A stretch of DNA of 37,033 bases from Paenibacillus sp. oral taxon 786 str. D14 (GTDB lineage Bacteria > Bacillota > Bacilli > Paenibacillales > Paenibacillaceae), in NCBI RefSeq assembly GCF_000159955.1, contig NZ_GG695984.1, positions 36,658 to 73,690 of the forward strand, in the 5' to 3' direction. Each line of letters opens with the position of its first letter. The stretch's first letter is position 1. The notes beneath the pieces are model-generated. The model did not search any database. It had not been told where the DNA came from and saw only the letters and a program-made list of their open reading frames with translations. Positions 24,006 to 33,280 of the stretch are shown one piece after another. The translations under genes were made by a program, and so were the position numbers.

Positions 24006-24987
24006 CATTCTTCCTTTAGTAAAAAATGAAACGATCAAGATGATTAAAAAGAAACGCTTTTACGTCATCTTGCTCGTGTTGATCGTGCTGGTCCCGATGT
24101 TTGCATACGCCCAACTGCGACAAGCGGAGGACAAACGGGAGAAGTTCGGGACGGACTGGCGCCGGGAAGTGCAACAAGCGATCACAGACAATCAGAATTC
24201 CCTGGGCAGCGACCGGGTGCCGGAGGAATGGAAGAAATACCGTAAAATTTATATTCAACAGTTGAAATATTATTTGGAGCATGACGTGAATCCCAGAGAA
24301 CCGGGCGGCGTATCTTTTACTCGGGAGTTCTTGGATAACGCAGCTACGCTGTTCATTCCGCTGTTAATTATGGGCGTAGGATCGGATATTGTGTCTTCGG
24401 AACGGACGAGTGGAACGGTCAAAATGCTGCTTACTCGGCCGGTAAGGCGATGGAAAATCCTGCTAAGCAAGCTCATCACGCTGATGATGTTTGTGTCCTT
24501 GATCATTGTATCAACCTGTTTGATATGCTATTTAATTTCAGGGTTATTTTTTGGTTACCGCGGATGGGCGCTGCCGGTATTTACAGGATTCCAGCTGCGG
24601 GGGGCCGAAGTAGACATTTCGGGTGTGCATGCAGTGCCGCAATGGTTGTATATTTTCATGCAGGCCGGCCTGATCTGGTTTGTCAGCGTGGTGGTGGCCG
24701 CCTTGGCGTTTATGGTGTCGGTGCTGGTGCGCAGCACGTCGGCGAGCATTGTCATTATGATGGCGACGCTGATTGCCGGCAATATTTTGACGAATATGGC
24801 TTCCTCCTGGACCAGCGCCAAATATTTGTTTATGGTGAATCTCGGTTTAACGAATTATTTGGCGGGGACACCGGCTCCGATCGAGGGGATGACGCTGGGA
24901 TTTTCGCTGGCTGTGCTGGCGATTTGGGGGGCTTGCGCCCTCGTCGTTTCATTCCTTGTCTTTACGAAACAAGATATTTTGAATTAA
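23998..24987 (+). CDS. ABC-2 type permease subunit
   Basis: 329 residues with about six membrane helices: one after the N-terminal KKKRFYVILL, the others clustered from residue 115 to the end. An extracytoplasmic loop with charged residues (about 35-100) follows helix 1. The segment SSERTSGTVKMLLTRPVRRW is the cytoplasmic coupling helix typical of ABC-2 permeases with BcrA-type ATPases. TTG 23998 with AAGGTGA six bases upstream is preferred; GTG 23989 is an alternative and adds three residues. It overlaps the ATPase gene by 8 bases, so coupling is likely. Confidence 0.88.
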   Translation: MNNILPLVKNETIKMIKKKRFYVILLVLIVLVPMFAYAQLRQAEDKREKFGTDWRREVQQAITDNQNSLGSDRVPEEWKKYRKIYIQQLKYYLEHDVNPREPGGVSFTREFLDNAATLFIPLLIMGVGSDIVSSERTSGTVKMLLTRPVRRWKILLSKLITLMMFVSLIIVSTCLICYLISGLFFGYRGWALPVFTGFQLRGAEVDISGVHAVPQWLYIFMQAGLIWFVSVVVAALAFMVSVLVRSTSASIVIMMATLIAGNILTNMASSWTSAKYLFMVNLGLTNYLAGTPAPIEGMTLGFSLAVLAIWGACALVVSFLVFTKQDILN

Positions 24988-25062
24988 AATGGACAAAGGC
25001 ACCAAAACATCTGTTCGACTACTACATACAGAGGTAGACTAAAGAATTAAAGGGGGAGCATG

Positions 25063-27048
25063 ATGGCCGAACAAATCGATTTGTTCGAGGACGTACCCGG
25101 CACGAATGCCGATGGCCCGTCTTCGGGATACGACGCGGACGACATTCAAGTGCTCGAAGGGCTTGTCGCGGTACGCAAACGGCCAGGGATGTATATTGGC
25201 AGTACGAGCTCGTCGGGACTTCATCATCTGGTATGGGAGATCGTCGACAACGCGGTCGACGAGCATCTGGCGAAGTACTGCACGAAAATTGATATTACGC
25301 TGAACAAGGACGGATCTGTCACCGTACTCGATAACGGCCGGGGGATTCCAACCGGCATGCATAAAACCGGCATTCCGACGCCGCAGGTCGTTTATACGAT
25401 CCTGCATGCAGGCGGCAAGTTTGGCGGAGCGGGTTATAAGAAATCCGGCGGCTTGCACGGCGTTGGTGCATCGGTAACGAACGCCTTGTCCGAGTGGCTC
25501 GAAGTGGAAATTTATCGAGACGGAAAAATCCACCGGATGCGCTTCGAATATTGGGTTGACGAGAAAGGCATTGAACACGTCGGTGAGCCGGTCACAGGGC
25601 TGGAGATTATCGGCAATACGAACAAGACCGGCACGAAGGTGACGTTTAAACCGGATATTCGCGTCTTCTCCGGCGGGATCGGATTAAACTACGATACGCT
25701 CGCGGAACGGTTGCAAGAGATCGCGTTTCTGAATTCGGGCCTGAAGGTGACCTTGAAGGATGAGCGGGCTGGCCGTTCTGACGAGTTTTTTTACGAGGGC
25801 GGAGCCAGCCAGTTCGTTGAGTTCCTCAATGACGGAAAGGACGTGCTGCATGATGTCATCCACTTCTATGCGGAGCGGGATGACATCGAAGTCGAAGTGG
25901 CGCTGCAATACAATGCAGGGTATACCGAAACGCTGGTGTCGTTCGTTAACTCCATCCCAACTCGGGGCGGGGGAACGCATGAAACCGGATTCAAGACAGC
26001 TTACACCCGCGTGATGAACGAATATGCCCGGAAGAACGGAATGCTCAAGGAAAAGGACAAAAACCTCGAGGGTAATGATTTGCGCGAGGGCATGATGGCC
26101 GTAATCAGCGTTAAGATGTCCGAGGTGGAGTTTGTAGGTCAAACGAAGGACCAACTCGGAAGCGCATCGGCGCGCAGCGCGGTGGAATCGGTAGTCGGCG
26201 AGAAAATGGCGGTGTTCCTGGAAGAGAACCCGCAGGTCGCCCAGACGCTGATCAAGAAGGCGATCCAAGCCTCCAAAGCGCGGGAAGCCGCTCGCAAAGC
26301 CCGCGACGAAATGCGTTCGGGCAAGAAGCGGAGCGAAAGCTCCAACCTTGGCGGCAAACTGACGCCGGCGCAATCGAAGGATTATACACGTACGGAGCTG
26401 TTTATCGTGGAAGGGGATTCCGCTGGCGGTTCGGCCAAGCAAGGGCGTGATTCGAAGCTTCAGGCGATTTTGCCGCTGAAAGGGAAGCCGATGAATCCGG
26501 AGAAGGCCAAGCTTGCGGATATTCTCAAAAACGACGAGTACCGGGCGATCATTTCGGCGATTGGCGCGGGCATCGGGCCGGAATTCGCCTTGGAGGACAG
26601 TAACTTTTCCAAGATCATCATCATGACTGACGCCGATACGGACGGTGCACACATTCAAGTGCTGCTCCTGACGTTCTTTTACCGTTATATGAAGCCGCTG
26701 ATCGATGCAGGACGGGTCTATATCGCGCAGCCGCCGTTGTACAAGATTACCCGCCGTTCCGGCAAGCTGGAGACGGTGAGATATGCGTGGACCGACGAGC
26801 AGCTGCAAAACTATCTGAAGGAATTCGGCAAAAATTTCGAGCTGCAACGCTACAAAGGTTTGGGAGAAATGAATCCCGAACAGCTGTGGGAAACGACGAT
26901 GAATCCGGAAACGCGGACCATGCTGCAGGTGCAGATCGAAGACGCCGCCAAAGCGGAGCGCCGCGTGTCTACGCTGATGGGGGACAAGGTCGATCCGCGC
27001 AAGCGATGGATCGTGGAAAACGTGGATTTCACGGAGTTTGAGGAATAG
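25063..27048 (+). CDS. parE: DNA topoisomerase IV subunit B
   Basis: 661 residues, normal for ParE. The GHKL ATPase domain has EIVDNAVDEHL, DNGRGIPTGMHKTG and GGLHGVGASVTNALS; a transducer domain follows; the TOPRIM domain has the catalytic EGDSAGGSA and the metal-binding IIMTDADTDGAH; the C-terminal PRKRWIVENV closes it. ParE is favoured over GyrB by the adjoining parC, the FEDVPG-type N-terminus and the PLKGKPMNPEKAKLADI segment. Of two adjacent ATGs (25060, 25063), the second has the better spacing from AGGGGGA. ParE-ParC heterotetramers decatenate daughter chromosomes. The QRDR-equivalent region (PLKGKP, KNDEYR) shows no obvious abnormality. Confidence 0.93.
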   Translation: MAEQIDLFEDVPGTNADGPSSGYDADDIQVLEGLVAVRKRPGMYIGSTSSSGLHHLVWEIVDNAVDEHLAKYCTKIDITLNKDGSVTVLDNGRGIPTGMHKTGIPTPQVVYTILHAGGKFGGAGYKKSGGLHGVGASVTNALSEWLEVEIYRDGKIHRMRFEYWVDEKGIEHVGEPVTGLEIIGNTNKTGTKVTFKPDIRVFSGGIGLNYDTLAERLQEIAFLNSGLKVTLKDERAGRSDEFFYEGGASQFVEFLNDGKDVLHDVIHFYAERDDIEVEVALQYNAGYTETLVSFVNSIPTRGGGTHETGFKTAYTRVMNEYARKNGMLKEKDKNLEGNDLREGMMAVISVKMSEVEFVGQTKDQLGSASARSAVESVVGEKMAVFLEENPQVAQTLIKKAIQASKAREAARKARDEMRSGKKRSESSNLGGKLTPAQSKDYTRTELFIVEGDSAGGSAKQGRDSKLQAILPLKGKPMNPEKAKLADILKNDEYRAIISAIGAGIGPEFALEDSNFSKIIIMTDADTDGAHIQVLLLTFFYRYMKPLIDAGRVYIAQPPLYKITRRSGKLETVRYAWTDEQLQNYLKEFGKNFELQRYKGLGEMNPEQLWETTMNPETRTMLQVQIEDAAKAERRVSTLMGDKVDPRKRWIVENVDFTEFEE

Positions 27049-27061
27049 AAGGTGAATTGAT

Positions 27062-29500
27062 GTGAGCATGCTGGAAAACTTTTTGCCGGCGTTCTTGGAA
27101 GAGGTTGTAGGCGACCGCTTTGGCCGGTATTCCAAATATATTATTCAGGACCGGGCGATCCCTGATATTCGCGACGGGTTGAAGCCGGTCCAACGCCGGA
27201 TTTTGTATGCAATGTACGACTCCGGCAATACGCCGGACAAGCCGTACCGTAAATCGGCGAAGACGGTTGGGGACGTCATGGGGAACTACCATCCGCACGG
27301 GGACTCTTCGATCTACGAAGGGATGGTGCGGATGGCGCAGCCATGGAAGATGGGCCATGCGCTCATCGACGGTCACGGCAACTGGGGTTCGCAGGACGAT
27401 GACCCGGCAGCGGCGATGCGGTATACCGAAGCGCGCCTGTCGGCGATCGCGATGGAGCTATTGCGAGATATTGAGAAACGGACCGTGCCGTTCAAGGACA
27501 ACTTCGACAACACGGCGAAGGAACCTGTCGTATTGCCGGCGCGGTTCCCAAACCTGCTGGTCAACGGGGCTAGCGGGATCTCCGCAGGGTTTGCAACGGA
27601 AATTCCGCCGCATAATCTGCGCGAGGTGATCGATGCCTGCATCGCCTTGATGGAGAAGCCGGAAATGACGCTGGAGGAAATTCGGTTGTTCGTCAAGGGA
27701 CCGGATTTTCCGACGGGCGGAATTATCATGGGCGAGGAAGGCATTCGGGAAGCTTATGAGACCGGCAAAGGCCGGATTTATTTGCGCTCCAAAACGGAAA
27801 TCGAAACGCTCCGCGGCGGCAAGCAGCAGATTGTCATCACCGAAATTCCTTATCAGGTGGTGAAGTCGCGCTTGGTTACGGCGATGGAAAACATCCGTCT
27901 GGAGAAAAAAGTGGAGGGCATCGCCGAAGTGCGGGACGAAAGCGGCCGGAACGGACTGCGCATCGTCGTCGAGTTGAAGAAGGATGCGGATGCACAGGGG
28001 ATTTTGGCGTATTTGCTGAAAAAAACCGACCTGCAAGTCACTTACAACTTCAACATGGTGGCGATCGTCAACAAGGCGCCGCGTCAGCTGGGGCTCAAAG
28101 CGATGCTCGAAGCCTACATTGCCCACCAGCGCGAGGTTGTGACCTACCGGACGCAATATGAGCTGGAGAAGTTGGAGGACCGTGCTCACGTATTGGAAGG
28201 CTTGGTCAAGGCGCTTAACATTTTGGATGAGGTTATCGCGGCGATCAAAGCTTCCAAGAACCGTCAAGATGCGCAAAACAACCTGCAATGGATGTTCGGG
28301 TTTACCGAACGGCAGGCGGATGCGATTTTGACCCTGCAGCTGTACCGTTTGACCAATCTGGAAATTACGACGCTGCAAAAAGAGCTGGAGGACATCCAGA
28401 AGAAAATCACCGTGTTGCGCGGCATCTTGGAAAGCGATAAGAAGCTGATCGCATTGATCAAGAGAGAGCTGATCGAGATCCGCGATAAATATGGGATCGA
28501 CCGCCGCTCGCACATTCAGGACGAGGTCGAGGAGCTCAAGGTCAACCTCGAAGTGTTGGTTGCCCAAGAGGATGTGCTGGTCACGATTTCCCGTGAGGGA
28601 TACATCAAGCGCACCAGCATGCTGTCGTTTACTCGATCCGGCGGGGAGCGGGATGGCTCCGGGGTCAAGGAAGGCGACTACATTAAGTATCTGCTAGAGG
28701 TAGATACGCTGCAGAACCTGTTGATCTTTACGCAGCGGGGCCAATACTTCCTCTTGCCGGTGCACCAGATTCCAGAGTTCAAATGGAAGGATAACGGGAC
28801 GGCGATCGTCAACGTGATCCCGCTCGCCAAGGAAGATCGCATTGTCAGCGTCATTCCGGTGAAAAGCTTCGATGAGAATCCGGAGCTCAGTTTGGTCTTC
28901 GTGACGAAGAACGGTCAGGTGAAGCGGACGGAGCTGAAAGAATACGAGAAGAAGCGCTCCGGCGCGGTAGCTGCCTGCAAGGTTGGCGACGGCGATGAAG
29001 TGCTGAGTGTCACCGTCAGCCGGAACAACCAAGAGATCCTGCTGCTAACGAAGCAGGGGATGGCGATTCGGTTCGCCGAAGACGAAGTGAACCCGATGGG
29101 ACGGGTATCGGCAGGGGTACGCGGAATCAACCTGAAGGACGATGACGAAGTTGTTTCCGCGCTCTGGGTCGAAGGCGAGGAAGGCGAAGTGCTCGTCGTG
29201 TCCGACTTGGCTTACGCTAAGCGCAGCCTGCTGCTGGATTATCCGGTTCAAAGCCGGGGCGGCAAAGGCGTTCAGACGTTTGAATTTAAGGAAGGCAAGC
29301 GGGTCAAACCGAACGGCAGCCGCTTGGTCGGCGGCGTTCACTGCAAGGAGCCGGTGCTGCTGCAGGCGGTCACGAAGGAAGGGCAGATGCACACCTTCAG
29401 CTCGGAGGATGCTCCGATAGCGGACCGGAAGTCGATCGGGAAAGCGATGATGTCCGTAGACAAAAACGACGAGATCGTGGATCTCTTCGTCAAAGAATAA
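27062..29500 (+). CDS. parC: DNA topoisomerase IV subunit A
   Basis: 812 residues. The N-terminal breakage-reunion domain has catalytic Tyr121 in [11 protein letters not shown]; a long coiled-coil region (about 355-480) follows, and then a beta-pinwheel C-terminal domain with GyrA-box-like repeats. The quinolone-resistance region GDSSIYEGM keeps Ser82 and Glu86 (equivalent to E. coli Ser80 and Glu84), so no classical target mutation is seen there. GTG 27062 follows GAAGGTGA by five bases; ATG 27068 is an alternative. The 13-base gap after parE fits one operon. GyrA is less likely because of the partner and the order. Confidence 0.93.
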   Translation: MSMLENFLPAFLEEVVGDRFGRYSKYIIQDRAIPDIRDGLKPVQRRILYAMYDSGNTPDKPYRKSAKTVGDVMGNYHPHGDSSIYEGMVRMAQPWKMGHALIDGHGNWGSQDDDPAAAMRYTEARLSAIAMELLRDIEKRTVPFKDNFDNTAKEPVVLPARFPNLLVNGASGISAGFATEIPPHNLREVIDACIALMEKPEMTLEEIRLFVKGPDFPTGGIIMGEEGIREAYETGKGRIYLRSKTEIETLRGGKQQIVITEIPYQVVKSRLVTAMENIRLEKKVEGIAEVRDESGRNGLRIVVELKKDADAQGILAYLLKKTDLQVTYNFNMVAIVNKAPRQLGLKAMLEAYIAHQREVVTYRTQYELEKLEDRAHVLEGLVKALNILDEVIAAIKASKNRQDAQNNLQWMFGFTERQADAILTLQLYRLTNLEITTLQKELEDIQKKITVLRGILESDKKLIALIKRELIEIRDKYGIDRRSHIQDEVEELKVNLEVLVAQEDVLVTISREGYIKRTSMLSFTRSGGERDGSGVKEGDYIKYLLEVDTLQNLLIFTQRGQYFLLPVHQIPEFKWKDNGTAIVNVIPLAKEDRIVSVIPVKSFDENPELSLVFVTKNGQVKRTELKEYEKKRSGAVAACKVGDGDEVLSVTVSRNNQEILLLTKQGMAIRFAEDEVNPMGRVSAGVRGINLKDDDEVVSALWVEGEEGEVLVVSDLAYAKRSLLLDYPVQSRGGKGVQTFEFKEGKRVKPNGSRLVGGVHCKEPVLLQAVTKEGQMHTFSSEDAPIADRKSIGKAMMSVDKNDEIVDLFVKE

Positions 29501-29506
29501 GCGATC

Positions 29507-29546
29507 AACTCCGGGGAAGGGCTTGAATCTTTCCCGGAGTTTTTTT
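29507..29546 (+). terminator. Terminator of parE-parC
   Basis: A stem of at least 9 bp (29507-29515 with 29533-29541), extended by three weaker pairs, then a run of seven T. Confidence 0.85.
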
Positions 29547-29577
29547 AAACAATCCGTAGTGAAGGGAGGGATGGAGA

Positions 29578-29772
29578 ATGGCGGAAGCGCATTTCCTGTC
29601 GCGGTTATCTGCACCGGCTAGACGGGCCTTGGAAGCGAATGGCGTAACGACTTTGGAGAAGCTGGCTGAGCTGAGTGAACAAGAGGTGCTGCGATTTCAT
29701 GGCATGGGGCCAGCTTCCATACCTAAGCTTAAAGAGGCTTTGCGATCGAAAGGATTAACGTTTAGGAGCTGA
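29578..29772 (+). CDS. Small helix-hairpin-helix protein resembling RNA polymerase alpha C-terminal domain
   Basis: 64 residues. The segment LSAPARRALEANGVTTLEKLAELSEQEVLRFHGMGPASIPKLKEAL has the layout of the RNA polymerase alpha C-terminal domain, including a GMGPASIPKL helix-hairpin-helix loop that in RpoA contacts UP-element DNA. No other domain is present. Ribosome site GAAGGGAGGG precedes ATG 29578 with good spacing. It may bind DNA or transcription factors; free-standing proteins of this kind are annotated in Firmicutes but not well studied. Its last 18 bases overlap the 3' end of the convergent LysR gene. Confidence 0.75.
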   Translation: MAEAHFLSRLSAPARRALEANGVTTLEKLAELSEQEVLRFHGMGPASIPKLKEALRSKGLTFRS

Positions 29773-30675
29773 GACGGGGGCTTGAGTGTCTTCCTCGTCT
29801 TCCTCGGTTAAATGACGGATAAACGCTTGGAGCGTAGGGTCCATAAACGTGCTCCTGCGGTAGACCAACCCGACGTTTTTGTGCGGTACGGGCTCTGCCA
29901 ACGGGATGAAGGTGATTCCGCTGCGGCGATTCGTGCTGGTCAACGTCCGGGCATAGGAGCCGGGGAGAACCGTTCCCCCGACGTGGTGGATGACCATCTG
30001 TACCTGCGATTCCATCGTCGACAGCTCCATGACCGGCCGGATCTCGATCCCCTGTTCAGCGCAAGCTGTATCAAGCAGCTGGCGAACGTAAAACTTCGGC
30101 GGAAATAACACAAGCGGCAGCTGCGCGACCTGCTCCAGCGTCACTTCCGGCAGCTCCGCATACGCGTGCTGGCTGGAGACAACCAGCACCAGCGCCTCGT
30201 CGAACAGTGGGCGGCTGACGATGTGCTCGTCCTGGAGCGGCAGAAACACGACGCCGAGATCCAGCTGGTTGGCGAGCAGTCCGGCTCTTGTCTCCTCAGT
30301 AGCAAGCTCAAGTACCGTCAGCTCGATCCCGGGGTACTGGCGATGGAAAGAGATCAGCTTATCTTCCAGCAGGTGGTTGCCGGAGCAGCCGATACGGAGC
30401 TGTCCGCGCTGGACGCCGGTGATCTGGCCAATTTCCAATTTAGCCTGTTCCACCTCATAGATCACTCGGCGGGCGTGCTCCAACAGGATTGAACCCGCTT
30501 GAGTCAGATAGTTTTTTTTGCCAATCCGTTGAATGAGGGCCGTCCCAAGCTCTTGCTCCAGCAAGCGAATTTGGTGGCTGAGCGTCGGCTGCGTAATTCC
30601 CAGTCTTTCCGCGGCTTTGGTGAAATGCAAATCCTCGCCGACTGCGATGAAATATTCCAATAGACGATGCTCCAT
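29755..30675 (-). CDS. LysR-family transcriptional regulator
   Basis: 306 residues: an N-terminal winged helix (LEYFIAVGEDLHFTKAAERL, then ITQPTLSHQIRLLEQELG) with linker helix, and a periplasmic-binding-like effector domain (about 90-295). ATG 30675 is chosen because GGGGAGA lies nine bases upstream; the frame is open 12 codons further to 30711, without a ribosome site. It diverges from the branched-chain aminotransferase gene with about 150 bases between starts, the usual arrangement for a LysR regulator and its target. An effector linked to branched-chain amino acids is possible but inferred only from position. Confidence 0.93.
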   Translation of the reverse strand: MEHRLLEYFIAVGEDLHFTKAAERLGITQPTLSHQIRLLEQELGTALIQRIGKKNYLTQAGSILLEHARRVIYEVEQAKLEIGQITGVQRGQLRIGCSGNHLLEDKLISFHRQYPGIELTVLELATEETRAGLLANQLDLGVVFLPLQDEHIVSRPLFDEALVLVVSSQHAYAELPEVTLEQVAQLPLVLFPPKFYVRQLLDTACAEQGIEIRPVMELSTMESQVQMVIHHVGGTVLPGSYARTLTSTNRRSGITFIPLAEPVPHKNVGLVYRRSTFMDPTLQAFIRHLTEEDEEDTQAPVSAPKR

Positions 30676-30734
30676 AGCGGATGATTCTCCCCGATACATA
30701 GATATTGTCAATGATTATAATTGAAACGATATTA

Positions 30735-30763
30735 TTGATCAATGAAGAAAGAATCGGTATAGT
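30735..30763 (+). promoter_or_regulatory. Predicted promoter of the aminotransferase gene
   Basis: TTGATC (30735-30740), a 17-base spacer and TATAGT (30758-30763). The -35 lies within the palindrome ATTGATCAAT (30734-30743), which could be part of a LysR site. Confidence 0.6.
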
Positions 30764-30828
30764 GAAAGACAGAGAATTCATTGCTTCGTCAGTTCGTTAA
30801 TCCGATATGGGAAAAGAGGAAATTTAAC

Positions 30829-31896
30829 ATGGGAAATTGGTCCATCACATTAACTACGGCTAAAAAAACGAAGCCGGCTGCCGATCAGCTGGGCTTTGGC
30901 AAATATTTTACCGATCATATGCTACTTATGGATTATTCGGCAGATCAAGGCTGGCACGATCCGCGAATCGTGCCGTACGGACCGATTTCGCTGGATCCAT
31001 CGGCGATGGTGTTCCATTACGGGCAAGAGGTGTTTGAGGGGATGAAGGCGTACCGGACACCGCAGGGAGAGCTGGTATTGTTCCGGCCCGATATGAATTT
31101 GCGCCGCTTGAACCATTCGTGCGCACGCATTGGGATTCCCCAAGTTGATCCGCAGGAAGTGCTGGAGGGCATCTGCCGTCTGCTAGCCCTGGAGGAGGAG
31201 TGGATGCCGGAAGGCGAAGGCAATTCCTTGTATATCCGCCCCTTTATTATCGCTACCGAAGCAGGGCTTGGCGTGCGGGCTGCGGAGGAGTATCGGTTGA
31301 TCGTCATTTTGTCGCCGGTTGGGGCTTATTATCCGGAAGGCATCCATCCGGTGCGCATTTACGTGGAGGATCGGTACGTCCGGGCGGTTCGCGGCGGTAC
31401 AGGCGAAGCGAAAACCTCCGGGAACTATGCCGCAGGGATCAAAGCGCAGGAGGACGTCAAACCGCTTGGCTACTCCCAGGTGCTATGGCTTGACGGCATC
31501 GAAAAACGGTATATCGAAGAAGTGGGCAGCATGAATGTGTTCTTCAAAATTGGCGGGGAAGTTGTGACACCGGAACTGAATGGCAGCATCCTGGCTGGCG
31601 TCACGCGGGACTCAGTCATTCAGCTGCTTAGGGCGTGGGGAGTTCCCGTCAAGGAACGCCGGATCTCGATCGAAGAACTGTTTGAGGCTCATAAGGAAGG
31701 TCGGCTTGAAGAAGCGTTTGGCACTGGAACTGCGGCGGTCATTTCCCCGATCGGCAGCATGACGTGGGAAGGTCATGACATGGAGATTGCCGGAGGCCAG
31801 ACCGGAGAATTGTCGGCCAAACTGTACGACACGCTGACAGGAATCCAACGCGGGGAACGGGAGGATACGTTCGGCTGGCGGTATCCTGTCCGATAA
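30829..31896 (+). CDS. ilvE: Branched-chain amino acid aminotransferase
   Basis: 355 residues of the class IV PLP aminotransferase fold. The PLP lysine is K195 in [14 protein letters not shown]. Other family segments are [46 protein letters not shown] and [13 protein letters not shown]. The enzyme interconverts leucine, isoleucine and valine with their 2-oxo acids using glutamate/2-oxoglutarate. ATG 30829 follows AGAGGA by eight bases; the longer frame from 30781 (TTG) lacks one. The length and type (BCAT eukaryote-like rather than the 308-residue E. coli IlvE) fit B. subtilis YbgE/YwaA. No T-box leader is present. Confidence 0.94.
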   Translation: MGNWSITLTTAKKTKPAADQLGFGKYFTDHMLLMDYSADQGWHDPRIVPYGPISLDPSAMVFHYGQEVFEGMKAYRTPQGELVLFRPDMNLRRLNHSCARIGIPQVDPQEVLEGICRLLALEEEWMPEGEGNSLYIRPFIIATEAGLGVRAAEEYRLIVILSPVGAYYPEGIHPVRIYVEDRYVRAVRGGTGEAKTSGNYAAGIKAQEDVKPLGYSQVLWLDGIEKRYIEEVGSMNVFFKIGGEVVTPELNGSILAGVTRDSVIQLLRAWGVPVKERRISIEELFEAHKEGRLEEAFGTGTAAVISPIGSMTWEGHDMEIAGGQTGELSAKLYDTLTGIQRGEREDTFGWRYPVR

Positions 31897-31929
31897 AACA
31901 ACCAGTGCGGTGCCCCCTCTGCCGCAAAC

Positions 31930-31993
31930 CACCGGATAATTGCTTCAAGGCAGCAGGAATTTGCGAAGGAAGCAGCGAATTATCCAAGTGGTG
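31930..31993. repeat. Three-part interrupted inverted repeat before marR
   Basis: CACC-GGATAATT-GCTTC (31930-31946, continuous) is complementary to GAAGC, AATTATCC and GGTG at 31969-31973, 31978-31985 and 31990-31993, which are separated by 4-base insertions. It lies between ilvE and marR and ends 10 bases before the marR ribosome site. No T-tract follows. It could be an RNA hairpin or a protein-binding site. Confidence 0.5.
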
Positions 31994-32016
31994 ATGTAAG
32001 GCAAGGAGGGATAAGA

Positions 32017-32427
32017 TTGCATACCGCTGAATTTGCCAGATTGCTTGATCTCATCGTGAAGGATTATCAGGCCCACATGGAGGAGGAGCTGGCTCCTACG
32101 CTAACGACGTCGCAGTTGACCGTTCTGGAGCTGCTGGAGCAGCAGGGCAATCTGAAGCCGTCCGATTTGATTCCGTTTCTCTCCACGACGCCGGCTGCAG
32201 TGACGATGCTGCTTGACCGAATGGAGCGGGGCGAACTGATCCGCCGTGACCGGGACGAGAACGATCGCCGCAACGTATGGGTGTCGATTACTGATAAAGG
32301 ACAATCCGAAGTCCGGCGGGGCATCGAAGTTCGCAACGCTTACTTAAGCGGCGTGTTGAATCGCATCTCCACCCATAATCAACAACTGCTGGTATTTCTG
32401 CTGGGCAAAATTTCCGGAACGAAATAA
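32017..32427 (+). CDS. MarR-family transcriptional regulator
   Basis: 136 residues with the winged helix-turn-helix of MarR proteins: LTTSQLTVLELLEQQGNLKPSDLIPFL (helices 2-3), TPAAVTMLLDRMERGELIRRDRDENDRR (recognition helix and wing) and WVSITDKGQ, with dimerisation helices at both ends. TTG 32017 is six bases after AAGGAGGG. It starts about 120 bases after ilvE and may be co-transcribed with it or autoregulated via the dyad upstream. The ligand and targets are unknown. Confidence 0.9.
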   Translation: MHTAEFARLLDLIVKDYQAHMEEELAPTLTTSQLTVLELLEQQGNLKPSDLIPFLSTTPAAVTMLLDRMERGELIRRDRDENDRRNVWVSITDKGQSEVRRGIEVRNAYLSGVLNRISTHNQQLLVFLLGKISGTK

Positions 32428-32456
32428 GGAACTTGCCTACGAGGGAGTCAATGAAT

Positions 32457-32508
32457 AGGCGGGACGTCAGGGAGCTGAATAATCAGCTCCGGACGTCCCG
32501 CCTTTTTT
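32457..32508 (+). terminator. Strong terminator after marR, shared with the convergent gene
   Basis: Outer stem of 12 bp (32457-32468 with 32492-32503) and inner stem of 8 bp (32471-32478 with 32483-32490), loop ATAA, then six T. The convergent pseudouridine synthase stop codon lies at its edge (32507-32509). Confidence 0.88.
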
Positions 32509-33277
32509 ACATTTCTATTCCGTTTCCCCCGGCCTGCAGCAGCGCTGCGAGGCGGGTATACGTTCCTTCCTCCCACCGATCCCAGGGATACGCGCGCGGC
32601 GGGAGGGAGACCAGATCGATCGGCTCCTTGGTCACCGGGTGCGGAAAACCGACGTACAGCGACCAAAGTGCGATTTGTTGGCCTGGTTTATTCCGCCCCG
32701 CGCCATATTTCTGATCGCCATACAGGGGGCAGCCGATTTGGCTCATTTGCACCCGGATCTGGTGCGGCCGGCCGGTGTGCAGCTCCACCTGCACAAGGCT
32801 CAGCCGCTCCGATGCGGAGGTGCCGAGCACCCGGTAATCAAGCCGGGCTTCTTTGCCGCCGGATGTCCCCGCGGGAACGACAGACACCGTATTGGTGCGT
32901 TCGTCTTTAAGCAGCGTATCCGTCAAATGACCTTGCCGCTGCGGCGGCGTTCCGTGTACGACGGCGACATACGTTTTGCTGAACCGGCGGCTCCGCACCA
33001 TCTCCGCTAACCGCGAAGCGGCTTTTGATGTCTTGGCAAAAATCATGGCGCCCCCGACCGGACGGTCCAGCCGATGGACAAGTCCGAGATAGACGTTGCC
33101 GGGCTTGCCATACCGCTCCTTGATGTCCGCCTTCAGCAAATTCAGCAGATCGGGGTCCCCGCTGGCATCCTCCTGGGTGGGGATGTTCACCGGCTTCTCG
33201 ATACCGAGCAGATGGTTGTCTTCGTAAAGGATTGCCATCGCCGGCTGCCCCGAGGTCCGCTTAGCTTCGGAATCCAT
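32507..33277 (-). CDS. RluA-family RNA pseudouridine synthase
   Basis: 256 residues without an S4 domain. It contains the catalytic motif HRLDRPVGG with Asp71, the RFSKTYVAVVHG strand, ELHTGRPHQIRVQ and a final YVGFPHP segment, as in RluA-type synthases. These convert uridine to pseudouridine in rRNA or tRNA; the position modified is unknown. ATG 33277 follows GGGAGGAA, which lies in the last codons of the methyltransferase gene; only three bases separate that stop from this start, so the two are co-translated. Confidence 0.93.
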   Translation of the reverse strand: MDSEAKRTSGQPAMAILYEDNHLLGIEKPVNIPTQEDASGDPDLLNLLKADIKERYGKPGNVYLGLVHRLDRPVGGAMIFAKTSKAASRLAEMVRSRRFSKTYVAVVHGTPPQRQGHLTDTLLKDERTNTVSVVPAGTSGGKEARLDYRVLGTSASERLSLVQVELHTGRPHQIRVQMSQIGCPLYGDQKYGAGRNKPGQQIALWSLYVGFPHPVTKEPIDLVSLPPRAYPWDRWEEGTYTRLAALLQAGGNGIEM

Positions 33278-33280
33278 TGA

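Noticed and set aside
25684..27135. Long minus-strand reading frame (483 codons) opposite parE
   Set aside because: It is a codon-bias shadow of parE; there is no ribosome site or recognisable motif, and parE is unambiguous on the plus strand.
30706..30722. TnrA/GlnR-like box upstream of ilvE (TGTCA-N7-TAATT)
   Set aside because: Only eight of ten positions match, and both mismatches are in the right half-site; not better than chance in AT-rich DNA.
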